5,019 nt of DNA from the NCBI GenBank assembly GCA_002298605.1, contig DBKS01000012.1:721-5739 (forward strand). The letters are read 5' to 3'. Position numbers and translations under genes: made by a program. The notes under the pieces are model-generated. The model did no database searches. It had not been told where the DNA came from and saw only the letters and a program-made list of their open reading frames with translations. Source of the DNA: Bifidobacterium sp. UBA744. Its GTDB lineage: Bacteria; Actinomycetota; Actinomycetes; Actinomycetales; Bifidobacteriaceae. How positions within the stretch are numbered: position 1 is the first letter of the stretch; every line of letters starts with the position of its first letter. Below are positions 1 to 4,964 of this stretch, piece by piece.

Positions 1-4
1 CGGC

Positions 5-820
5 ATGAGAATCGCACGCTTTTCACTCAATGACGCACCCCACTATGCCTTCGTTCAGAAGGACGAAACCGACGGCAAGGATTATCTGGTCGAACTCGAT
101 GGTTACCCGCTGGGCGCCGGGCAGGTCAAGCCCACCGGCAACCGCTACGCGCTGGACGCGGACGGCGTTCGTCTGCTCTCGCCCGTCATTCCCTCCAAGG
201 TCTTCGGGCTGGCCAAGAACTACGAGGCGCACGCGCAGTTCATGCATGAGGCCGGCCATTCCGAGGTGGCCCATGCGCCAGAGGACATGTGGATCTTCAC
301 CAAACCGTCCACGTCGGTGATCGGCCCGGATGACCCCATCGTCATCCCCCCGTACTCCAACGACATGAACTTCGAGCCGGAAGTCGCCGTGGTGATCGGC
401 CGCATCGCCAAAAACGTTTCGGAAGCGGACGCCATGAAGTACGTGCTTGGCTACACCTGCGTCAACGACGTGACGCTGCGCGACCTGCAGGGCAAGGACC
501 CGATGTGGACGCGCGCCAAGGGCTTCGACACCTCCTGCCCGCTGGGCCCGTGGATCGAAACGGACCTGAACTATGCCGACGCCAGGATCTCCTTTACGCT
601 CAACGGCGAGGATGTGCCCGAAGCGTCCGGCACCACCGCCAATCTGATCCACTCCATTCCGCAGCAGATCGCGGCGATCTCCAGCTTCTCCACGTTGCTG
701 CCCGGCGACGTGATCATGACCGGCACCCCGAACGCTTCGGGGCATCTTGACCCGGGTGACGAGCCCATTGTGCATGTCGAGGGCATTGGCTCGCTGCGCA
801 ATGTAGTGGTTCGGGGCTAA
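5..820 (+). CDS. Fumarylacetoacetate hydrolase (FAH) family enzyme
   Basis: A 271-residue cytoplasmic enzyme of the FAH superfamily, whose members are Mg/Mn-dependent hydrolases, isomerases or decarboxylases of beta-keto and acylpyruvate-type acids. The family fold is evident: an N-terminal part (1-60), then NYEAH (72-76) with the likely catalytic His76; the metal site FEPEVAVVIG with Glu124 and Glu126; VNDVTLRD with Asp155; the RAKGFDTSCPLGP segment with Lys172 and Asp175; and the TGTP loop at 239-242. All three expected acidic metal ligands are present, so it should be active. The substrate cannot be read from sequence: relatives are labelled 2-hydroxyhepta-2,4-diene-1,7-dioate isomerase, acylpyruvase or oxaloacetate decarboxylase. 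In FAHD1-like enzymes a Glu sits three residues after the catalytic His; here that position is Phe79, and the nearest Glu is Glu82. The ATG lies only four bases inside the window, so no ribosome site can be seen and an upstream start is not excluded, though the length is normal. A strong terminator follows the TAA by 14 bases. Confidence 0.92.
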   Translation: MRIARFSLNDAPHYAFVQKDETDGKDYLVELDGYPLGAGQVKPTGNRYALDADGVRLLSPVIPSKVFGLAKNYEAHAQFMHEAGHSEVAHAPEDMWIFTKPSTSVIGPDDPIVIPPYSNDMNFEPEVAVVIGRIAKNVSEADAMKYVLGYTCVNDVTLRDLQGKDPMWTRAKGFDTSCPLGPWIETDLNYADARISFTLNGEDVPEASGTTANLIHSIPQQIAAISSFSTLLPGDVIMTGTPNASGHLDPGDEPIVHVEGIGSLRNVVVRG

Positions 821-834
821 GCGCCAACAGCTGC

Positions 835-874
835 AATGTCCCACGAATCTATTTTCGATTCGTGGGACATTTTT
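835..874 (+). terminator. Strong intrinsic terminator of the FAH gene
   Basis: A perfect 15-bp stem (835-849 with 857-871; core TGTCCCACGAATC against GATTCGTGGGACA) closes a 7-base loop (850-856). The 3' arm runs into five T residues (870-874). It starts 14 bases after the FAH stop codon. Stem, loop and T-run all fit Rho-independent termination on the plus strand. Read on the minus strand there is no T-run after the stem, so it should act mainly in one direction. Confidence 0.9.
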
Positions 875-994
875 ATGGTGCTTTGAAGTGGTTGAGTCTC
901 TCAAAGCGATTGGTATAACGATGAATCAGCCGCTGGCAGGGCTTCTATGCGGTCTATTTGCTTCAAAATTGTCCCGCGAATCGAAAATAGATTC
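845..994. repeat. Inverted pair of 30-base terminator-derived repeats
   Basis: Plus-strand bases 845-874 and minus-strand bases 994-965 match at 28 of 30 positions by hand alignment. The differences are T/C at the 19th position and T/A at the 26th. Both copies contain GAATCTATTTTCGATTCG followed by GGGACA and a run of T. Each lies downstream of, and in the sense direction of, one of the two convergent genes. The shared part is the loop, 3' arm and T-tail of the FAH terminator. The 5' arm of the second copy has diverged. This looks like duplication or dispersal of a terminator-like element. Confidence 0.75.
892..919 (+). promoter_or_regulatory. Weak promoter-like pair in convergent region
   Basis: TTGAGT (892-897) and TATAAC (914-919) are 16 bases apart and resemble sigma-70-type -35 and -10 boxes at four and five of six positions. 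A start near 926 would send a transcript antisense into the 3' end of the AEC gene. No good gene follows, so this may be chance or the promoter of a small RNA. Confidence 0.2.
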
Positions 995-1007
995 TTTTCC
1001 ATTCGCG
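965..1007 (-). terminator. Probable terminator of the AEC carrier gene
   Basis: On the minus strand, CGCGAAT (1007-1001) pairs with ATTCGCG (981-975). After one G-G mismatch, GAAAA pairs with TTTTC, leaving a 7-base loop GAATCTA. This gives a 12-bp stem with a single mismatch. It is followed by GGACAATTTT, so the T-run begins about six bases after the stem, which is weaker than a classical terminator. It sits about 115 bases beyond the AEC stop codon. On the plus strand no T-run follows. Confidence 0.5.
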
Positions 1008-1076
1008 CTGCAGCCCAAAATCCGCTGCTCCGTCCGGAACGTCGCACAAAATTGTACATTATTGCTCTTCAGGGTT

Positions 1077-1096
1077 CCGTATTCGCACGAATACGG
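1077..1096. repeat. Short perfect palindrome downstream of AEC gene
   Basis: CCGTATTCG (1077-1085) and CGAATACGG (1088-1096) are exact inverted complements separated by CA. As RNA the hairpin would be 8 bp with a GCAC (plus) or GTGC (minus) tetraloop. It lies 25 bases past the AEC stop codon, with no T-run on either strand, so it is not a standard terminator. It could be a 3'-end stabilising hairpin or a protein-binding palindrome. Confidence 0.5.
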
Positions 1097-1120
1097 TGCG
1101 CGACCCCACTTTACGCTGTG

Positions 1121-2050
1121 CTACGCTCCGGCGACCACCATATGAATCGCCGTCATGGCCGCCAGTGAGATCAGACCGGTGACGGTCAGGCTGAACCCGG
1201 CGAGTTTGGGATTGCCGGTGAGCGATTCGGTGAATTTGGTGGAGAACACGGTTACGGGGCTGGCGGCGCACAGCAGCATAATGCCCTTCAGCGAGGGGTC
1301 GATGGGCAGTAGGTACCATCCCGCCGCGCCGATTACCACGGCGAAGCCGGCGCGCCAGACGATCACTTTCAGCAATGCCAGGCGGTCCTTGGCTTCGGAG
1401 GGGACTTCCATCATCAGGCCCACCATAGCCATCGTCACGAAGGCGTTGGCGTTGGCGAACGGCGTGACCAGTTGCACGATCCACTGCGGAATCGTCACAT
1501 GAGCGATCATGAGCATCAGCATCAGCATGTAGGTGTCGAACGACAGCGAACTGACGAAATCGCGGGCGATGTTGCGCAGCTTCAGGCCGATCGGCAAGTT
1601 CGCGGCGGCGTCGTCCATATGCAGCAGGCTTTTGGTTACGCTGAGCGCGGCGGCCGTGGCCACAATCGCGTTGCCCACATCCATCATGACCACGGGAAGG
1701 CCTGCGGATGGGCCGATCAGCGTTTGCGCCACAGGCAGGCAGAAGGCGCCGAGGTTGAGCCCCGAGGCGTTGAGCATCTCGAACGCGCGATAGCGCGTTT
1801 CGTCGCCATGCGTGCCCAGGAACACCACGAACAGCGGGATGAGCGCTGACAGGAAGCCGAACAGCACAATCCACAGCATCGACATGTCGTGCTTGTTGGT
1901 GGCGAACGACAGGACGATCGCGCACGGCAGCGTCAGGTTGAATGCGAATGCCTGCGCCACCTTGTAGTCGTGCTCGCCGAATACATGCAGATGCTTGAGC
2001 GCGTAGGCGACCACAATGACCATCAGCAGTGAGCCGGATTGAAACAGCAT
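1121..2050 (-). CDS. AEC-family membrane carrier (auxin efflux carrier / malate permease-like)
   Basis: A 309-residue integral membrane protein. Hydrophobic helices alternate with short polar loops throughout, in line with the roughly ten-helix, two-half architecture of the AEC (bile/arsenite/riboflavin transporter-like) family. Family-type features include FNLTLPCAIV (37-46) with an Asn-x-x-x-Pro pattern, NLGAFCLPVAQ (99-109), DVGNAIV (124-130) and, in the second half, ASPVTVFSTKFTE (263-275) with a helix-breaking Pro265. Charged residues cluster in the central loop (about 145-165), as expected for the linker between halves. Bacterial members export or import organic acids such as malate or malonate; the substrate here is unknown. 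I start at 2050 because GGAAG lies five bases upstream and the protein then begins directly with the first helix. The frame stays open to 2191 but adds 47 polar residues unlike the family. It is convergent with the FAH gene and divergent from the solute-binding protein gene. Confidence 0.88.
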   Translation of the reverse strand: MLFQSGSLLMVIVVAYALKHLHVFGEHDYKVAQAFAFNLTLPCAIVLSFATNKHDMSMLWIVLFGFLSALIPLFVVFLGTHGDETRYRAFEMLNASGLNLGAFCLPVAQTLIGPSAGLPVVMMDVGNAIVATAAALSVTKSLLHMDDAAANLPIGLKLRNIARDFVSSLSFDTYMLMLMLMIAHVTIPQWIVQLVTPFANANAFVTMAMVGLMMEVPSEAKDRLALLKVIVWRAGFAVVIGAAGWYLLPIDPSLKGIMLLCAASPVTVFSTKFTESLTGNPKLAGFSLTVTGLISLAAMTAIHMVVAGA

Positions 2051-2093
2051 GTTCTTCCTTTGGGCCTTTTCGGTGGATTCTTTGTTGGCTTGA

Positions 2094-2144
2094 CTTCGGG
2101 GCGGGAATTGGGCTGCGGGTCTGGCCGTGCGGGTGGCCCCGAAG
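2094..2144. repeat. Inverted repeat in AEC leader
   Basis: CTTCGGGGC (2094-2102) and GCCCCGAAG (2136-2144) form a perfect 9-bp inverted repeat around a 33-base spacer. If the minus-strand TATACT at 2153-2148 is the AEC promoter, this stem begins essentially at the 5' end of the mRNA. It ends 43 bases before the AEC start codon. The spacer is C-rich in the RNA and I see no strong inner pairing. It may protect the 5' end or form a simple leader hairpin. Confidence 0.4.
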
Positions 2145-2147
2145 GAG

Positions 2148-2153
2148 AGTATA
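2148..2153 (-). promoter_or_regulatory. Candidate -10 box of AEC gene
   Basis: On the minus strand TATACT (2153-2148) matches the TATAAT consensus at five of six positions. It lies about 100 bases upstream of the AEC ATG and predicts a leader of roughly 90 bases. No good -35 is visible at 16-18 bases, so the promoter is weak or activator-dependent. Confidence 0.35.
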
Positions 2154-2204
2154 GGAACGACGCCGCCGTGTGTGGTGACGGGCGACGGCATGTGGACCGC
2201 CGTG

Positions 2205-2229
2205 GCGCGCCGCCGGTCCGGCGGTGCGT
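2205..2229. repeat. GC-rich palindrome between divergent promoters
   Basis: CCGCCGG (2210-2216), T (2217), CCGGCGG (2218-2224) is a perfect 7-bp-arm palindrome. Allowing G-T wobbles at 2209/2225 and 2205/2229, the arms extend to 12 pairs. There is no T-run on either side, so it is not a terminator. It sits midway between the minus-strand TATACT (2148-2153) and the plus-strand TATACT (2300-2305), a natural place for a shared regulator to bind. In DNA this GC-rich, some such palindromes arise by chance. Confidence 0.35.
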
Positions 2230-2289
2230 CGCCGGGGCCGTTGCCGGCTGTTTGTCGTCATGCGGCGGATGGGTCGCCGGGCCCGTCGC
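2228..2289. repeat. Imperfect 17-base direct repeat upstream of binding-protein gene
   Basis: GTCGCCGGGGCCGTTGC (2228-2244) and GTCGCCGGGCCCGTCGC (2273-2289) agree at 15 of 17 positions and start 45 bases apart. The second copy overlaps where the -35 box of the plus-strand promoter would lie and is followed by the palindrome GTCGCGAC (2285-2292). It could be a pair of regulator sites, though the GC-rich composition makes this uncertain. Confidence 0.25.
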
Positions 2290-2299
2290 GACGAATCGC

Positions 2300-2305
2300 T
2301 ATACT
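2300..2305 (+). promoter_or_regulatory. Candidate -10 box of solute-binding protein gene
   Basis: TATACT at 2300-2305 is the best plus-strand -10 match in the intergenic region, set in GC-rich DNA. A start near 2311-2312 would give a leader of about 211 bases. No TTGACA-like -35 is present 16-18 bases upstream; that position is instead occupied by GC-rich repeat sequence, suggesting dependence on a regulator. Confidence 0.4.
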
Positions 2306-2311
2306 CGAAAT

Positions 2312-2503
2312 GTTTTGCCTGCCGTCAATGTGTGGCAAACCGCGTGCCTTCAGAGCGGGGCGCGAGGGGACATTGTTCGGCCGGACCGGTCCTTCACATC
2401 GTTTTCTGCCGGTCTTGATGCGCTTTTTCGGCGTGACAACCGCTCCCAGAAAACGATGCTGGCATTGTCTGCGGCGCAGCTCCGGGACATGCCGTAGAGA
2501 CAA
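2312..2503 (+). promoter_or_regulatory. Structured mRNA leader, candidate cis-regulatory RNA
   Basis: Three successive hairpins can be drawn between the predicted transcript start and the binding-protein gene. Hairpin A: TTTGCC (2314-2319) with GGCAAA (2334-2339). Hairpin B: CATCGTTTTCTG (2397-2408) with CAGAAAACGATG (2447-2458), a perfect 12-bp outer stem; inside it are an asymmetric internal loop, CGGT (2410-2413) with ACCG (2439-2442), then weaker pairs and CGC (2421-2423) with GCG (2431-2433) around a T-rich loop. Hairpin C: TTGTCT (2465-2470) with AGACAA (2498-2503), plus CGGC (2472-2475) with GCCG (2491-2494). None is followed by a T-run, so a control mechanism, if any, would be translational or act through alternative folding. 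The TPP (CTGAGA and ACCTGAT-type) and FMN conserved segments are absent. No known riboswitch class is recognised. Confidence 0.45.
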
Positions 2504-2511
2504 GAAGAACT

Positions 2512-2515
2512 AGGG
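2512..2515 (+). promoter_or_regulatory. Ribosome binding site fixing the binding-protein start
   Basis: AGGG lies seven bases before the ATG at 2523. The next in-frame ATG (2532, codon 4) would be 16 bases away, which is too far. This favours 2523 as the start. TCCC at 2444-2447, at the edge of hairpin B's internal loop, is complementary to GGGA at 2513-2516, so masking of this site by the leader is conceivable but speculative. Confidence 0.6.
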
Positions 2516-2522
2516 ATTCATC

Positions 2523-3608
2523 ATGAAGTTCATGCGTAAGATCGTCGCATGCGCTGGTGTGGTCGCCATGGCTTTGTCGTTTGCGGCCTGTGGCAACTCC
2601 AACGCATCCACCAACGGTGCAGCCTCCGCGGGCGCGTCCTCTTCCTCCTCCAAGGAGCTCAAGAAGGTCACGTTCATGCTCGCCTGGGTGCCCGACACCA
2701 ATCACATCGGCGTGTATGTGGCCAAGAACAAGGGGTATTTCAAGGACGCCGGCCTTGACGTCGACATCATCGCGGTGGGCCAGAACGGCGCCGAGCATGC
2801 GGTGTCCACCGGCCAGGCCGATTTCGCCCTGTCGAATCTGACCAATGCGGCAAGCTACAGCCTCAAGGGCGCCGGCATCATTCAGACGCTGCAGGTGCAG
2901 CAGAAGCCGTCCGCGGTCTGGTGCTCGCTCGCCTCCAACACCTCCATCAAGTCCCCGAAGGATTTTGACGGCAAGACCTTCGCCACCTTCGGCTCCAACG
3001 AGTCCGACGCCGTGATCCGTCGCATGATTCAGGCAGACGGCGGCAAGGGCGAATTCGACAAGGTGACGGTGGGCACCAACACCTTCCAGACGCTGACCTC
3101 CGGCCAGGCCGACTTCGGTGGCTTCTACGCCACGTGGGAGGGCGTGCAGGCCGAGATGTACGGCCCGCAGCTCAACTGCTTCACCGAGCCGGATTATGGT
3201 GTGCCCGGCAATGCGGATGGCATCGGCATCATCACCTCGCAGAAGCTCATCGACTCCGATCCCGACACCGTGCGCGCGTTCACGCAGGCCGCCCAGAAGG
3301 GATACGAGTACGCCTATGACAACCCGGATGAGGCGGCGCAGATCCTGGTGGACGACGCCGGGGACTCCACGTTACAGGTTGATTTCGTCAAACGTTCCAT
3401 GCAGGTAATAACCGAGGGGCAGTATTGGGGCGACAAGGAAAAGATCAAGGATGGTTCCTTCGTGCTGGGCACCAACACCACCGATGAGGTGCAGCCGTAC
3501 CTTGATTTCATCGCCGAGGCGGATGCGTTCACCGATGCGAATGATAATGTGGTGAAAACCGCTCCCAAGGCGGCTGATGTGTCGACCAACGAATTCCTTG
3601 CCAAATAA
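2523..3608 (+). CDS. ABC importer solute-binding lipoprotein, NMT1/THI5-like (ThiY/RibY/SsuA type)
   Basis: A 361-residue extracytoplasmic binding protein. Residues 1-22 form a lipoprotein signal (MKFMRK, a hydrophobic stretch, then SFAAC) with the lipidated Cys23. A Ser/Ala/Asn-rich linker (24-44) follows, then a periplasmic-binding-protein type II fold. The segment LAWVPDTNHIGVYVAKNKGYF (53-73) leading into AGLDVDII is characteristic of THI5/NMT1-like proteins that bind the thiamine pyrimidine precursor. GQADFALS (97-104) and SGQADFGGFYATWEGV (193-208) are the family's ligand-side loops. The yeast THI5 cysteine-rich active motif is absent, so this is a binder, not an enzyme. Relatives bind hydroxymethylpyrimidine or formylaminopyrimidine, riboflavin, or sulfonates; the ligand cannot be fixed from sequence. 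No permease or ATPase lies within 1.4 kb downstream. A long structured leader precedes it and a strong hairpin terminator follows, so it is likely transcribed alone. Confidence 0.88.
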   Translation: MKFMRKIVACAGVVAMALSFAACGNSNASTNGAASAGASSSSSKELKKVTFMLAWVPDTNHIGVYVAKNKGYFKDAGLDVDIIAVGQNGAEHAVSTGQADFALSNLTNAASYSLKGAGIIQTLQVQQKPSAVWCSLASNTSIKSPKDFDGKTFATFGSNESDAVIRRMIQADGGKGEFDKVTVGTNTFQTLTSGQADFGGFYATWEGVQAEMYGPQLNCFTEPDYGVPGNADGIGIITSQKLIDSDPDTVRAFTQAAQKGYEYAYDNPDEAAQILVDDAGDSTLQVDFVKRSMQVITEGQYWGDKEKIKDGSFVLGTNTTDEVQPYLDFIAEADAFTDANDNVVKTAPKAADVSTNEFLAK

Positions 3609-3630
3609 CTGAACTTGGGGGAATGCCTAC

Positions 3631-3680
3631 GCGCCGTGCGTCCGACCGAAGTGATTCGGCTGGCGCACGGCGCATTTATA
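3631..3680 (+). terminator. Terminator of solute-binding protein gene
   Basis: GCGCCGTGCG (3631-3640) pairs perfectly with CGCACGGCGC (3664-3673). The hairpin continues, through a few mismatches, to CCGAA (3646-3650) with TTCGG (3655-3659) closed by a GTGA tetraloop of the GNRA type. The stem is followed by ATTTATAT, a mediocre T-tract. It begins 22 bases after the stop codon. The stem is very strong, but the T-tract is broken, so termination may be incomplete and some read-through into the nucleoside hydrolase gene is possible. Confidence 0.75.
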
Positions 3681-3682
3681 TG

Positions 3683-3699
3683 TGCGCAATATGCGCAAT
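3683..3699. promoter_or_regulatory. TGCGCAAT direct repeat, operator-like
   Basis: TGCGCAAT occurs twice (3683-3690 and 3692-3699) with one base between. Since TGCGCA is itself self-complementary, the site also reads as two TGCGCA palindromes with a 3-base spacer (3683-3697). It lies just upstream of the candidate -35 box (3720) of the nucleoside hydrolase gene, a typical place for an activator or repressor to bind. No regulator family is recognised. Confidence 0.35.
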
Positions 3700-3719
3700 G
3701 CCTGTGATGGCGCGGTGCA

Positions 3720-3749
3720 TTGCCGTTCCGCTTGGCGTTTCGGTATGCT
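3720..3749 (+). promoter_or_regulatory. Promoter of nucleoside hydrolase gene, likely leaderless
   Basis: TTGCCG (3720-3725) and TATGCT (3744-3749) are separated by 18 bases; each matches the sigma-70-type consensus at four of six positions. A start six to seven bases after the -10 falls at 3755-3756, on the A of the ATG. No Shine-Dalgarno sequence precedes the ATG (the bases are GCTGGGCGC), which agrees with leaderless translation, common in actinobacteria. Confidence 0.45.
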
Positions 3750-3755
3750 GGGCGC

Positions 3756-4964
3756 ATGACTCGAATCGTGATGGATGTGGATACGGGCATCGATGATGCG
3801 CTGGCGTTGTGCTATGTGCTGGCGGCTCGGCGCGATGGCGAATGCGAGCTGCTCGGCGTGGTTGGTACGTATGGCAATGTGTTGGCGTCGACGGCTGTCA
3901 GGAACTCGTGTGCGGTGCTGGAGTTGTTCGGCGATGCCGCGCCGTCCGCGTCTGCTGCACCCCCCGCGGCCGGCGCCGCCCTGGCGTCCGCGGCCGTACC
4001 CGTGCTTCGCGGTTGCCCGTGCCCTTCGTGGGCCGACGGTTTCGCGGTGGACGAGGGTTGCGCTCGCTTCCATGGCGGCAATGGCCTGGGCAATGCGAAG
4101 ATCCCCGGGACGATCCCGGCAGCGCCCCTCCCGGATCGCGCTGAACGGATCCCCGCCAATGCCGATGACGGCGCCGCTTGCAACGCTCTGCCCGATCGCC
4201 TGGTGTCCTCGGGGGCGACGCTATCCGTCGGCGGCGAGCGTCGCGATGTCGTCTCCGCGGCCGATCTGCCCGTCGATCGCCCGGTTGAATGGCGGGATTG
4301 GAATGGCCCCGAGCTTCCCGAGGGCGTGCGTTTCATCGTCGATCAGGTGCGGACGTACGGTCGCGAGGTGACGGTGCTCGCCACGGGTCCGCTCACCGAT
4401 GTGGATCTGGCGATCCAGGCCGCGCCGGACATTGTGAAGCAGCTCAAACTGGTGATCATGGGCGGTTCGCTGACCCAGGAGGGCAACTGCTACGACTTGA
4501 TCTGCGAGACGAATATCTTCCAGGACCCCGAGGCCGCGAATCGCGTGTTCCGCTCCGGCGCGGATGTGACGATGATCGGTCTTGATGTGACGCATCAGTG
4601 CCTGCTGACCCGCGAACACGTGGAATCGTGGCGTTCCTCCGGCGGTGAACGTGGACGGTTCCTCGCCTCGATGACCGATTTCTATATCAACGCCAATGAA
4701 TCGTCCGATCCGATGTTCCTGGCGGGCAGTCCGCTGCATGATCCATTGGCCGCGGCTGTCGCGTTGGATCCGTCGCTGGTGGATTGCTTCGACGTCAATA
4801 TGATGGTCGAAACAGCCACGGGCAACGGGCGCGGTTTCCGTGGCCGCACGATTGGCGATCCGACAAGGCTGCGTGATCCTCGTAAAACCGCGCATGTGGC
4901 GTTGTCGGTGGACGCGGCTCGGTTCGTGGGGCGGTTTGCTGATCGTCTGGCGTCGCTCTGCTGA
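3756..4964 (+). CDS. Nucleoside hydrolase (IUNH family) with two insertions
   Basis: A 402-residue enzyme that hydrolyses the N-glycosidic bond of ribonucleosides to base and ribose, using bound Ca2+. Calcium-site and catalytic residues are all visible: DVDTGIDDALAL (7-18) with Asp9, Asp13 and Asp14; GTYGNV (37-42) with Asn41; HGGNGLG (106-112) with His106; TGPLTD (210-215); ETNIF (251-255) with Glu251 and Asn253; and LHDPLAAA (327-334) with His328 and Asp329. Family members usually have about 310-330 residues. The surplus is an Ala/Pro-rich stretch near 61-80 and a longer, polar insertion near 118-187, between the HGxxGLG and GPLT motifs. No frameshift is needed to read through them. Base preference (purine, pyrimidine or both) cannot be decided. 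An in-frame TTG at 3720 would add 12 residues, but the family begins right at the DxDxGxDD strand, so ATG 3756 is preferred. It is separated from the upstream gene by a terminator. Confidence 0.9.
   Translation: MTRIVMDVDTGIDDALALCYVLAARRDGECELLGVVGTYGNVLASTAVRNSCAVLELFGDAAPSASAAPPAAGAALASAAVPVLRGCPCPSWADGFAVDEGCARFHGGNGLGNAKIPGTIPAAPLPDRAERIPANADDGAACNALPDRLVSSGATLSVGGERRDVVSAADLPVDRPVEWRDWNGPELPEGVRFIVDQVRTYGREVTVLATGPLTDVDLAIQAAPDIVKQLKLVIMGGSLTQEGNCYDLICETNIFQDPEAANRVFRSGADVTMIGLDVTHQCLLTREHVESWRSSGGERGRFLASMTDFYINANESSDPMFLAGSPLHDPLAAAVALDPSLVDCFDVNMMVETATGNGRGFRGRTIGDPTRLRDPRKTAHVALSVDAARFVGRFADRLASLC

Larger units (their letters stand above)
875..1120. other. Convergent intergenic region without a convincing gene
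   Basis: This stretch lies between the FAH terminator and the end of the AEC gene on the opposite strand. It holds the second terminator-like copy, a short palindrome and a weak promoter-like pair. An open frame of 74 codons from an ATG at 921 to the stop at 1143-1145 exists, but it has no Shine-Dalgarno site, reads straight through the hairpin DNA and overlaps the AEC 3' end, so I do not call it a gene. It is less GC-rich than its neighbours. Confidence 0.6.

Noticed and set aside
23..904. A 293-codon open frame on the minus strand opposite the FAH gene
   Set aside because: It is the mirror of a well-supported enzyme in GC-rich DNA, has low-complexity Arg/Gly/Val/His-rich composition, and begins beyond the terminator hairpin.
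1059..2261. A 400-codon minus-strand frame overlapping the AEC gene
   Set aside because: Its product is Arg/His-rich with no fold-like pattern, while the overlapping frame gives a clear ten-helix carrier with a good ribosome site. The long openness reflects high GC.
2383..2392. Perfect 10-base palindrome GGACCGGTCC in the leader
   Set aside because: It has no loop and no partner copy. In sequence this rich in G and C a single short palindrome is not strong evidence of a site.
2039..2497. A 152-codon plus-strand frame and overlapping shorter ones across the divergent intergenic region
   Set aside because: They overlap the AEC start, lack ribosome sites and have cysteine/arginine-rich, low-complexity translations. 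The DNA is better explained as promoters and leader.
2312..2522. TPP or FMN riboswitch ahead of the THI5-like gene
   Set aside because: I looked for the conserved CTGAGA and ACCTGAT-type segments of TPP and the conserved FMN segments and did not find them. The leader is kept only as an unclassified structured region.
3720..3755. TTG at 3720 as start of the nucleoside hydrolase
   Set aside because: It would add 12 residues before a strand where the family normally begins. There is no ribosome site for it, and it coincides with the candidate -35 box.
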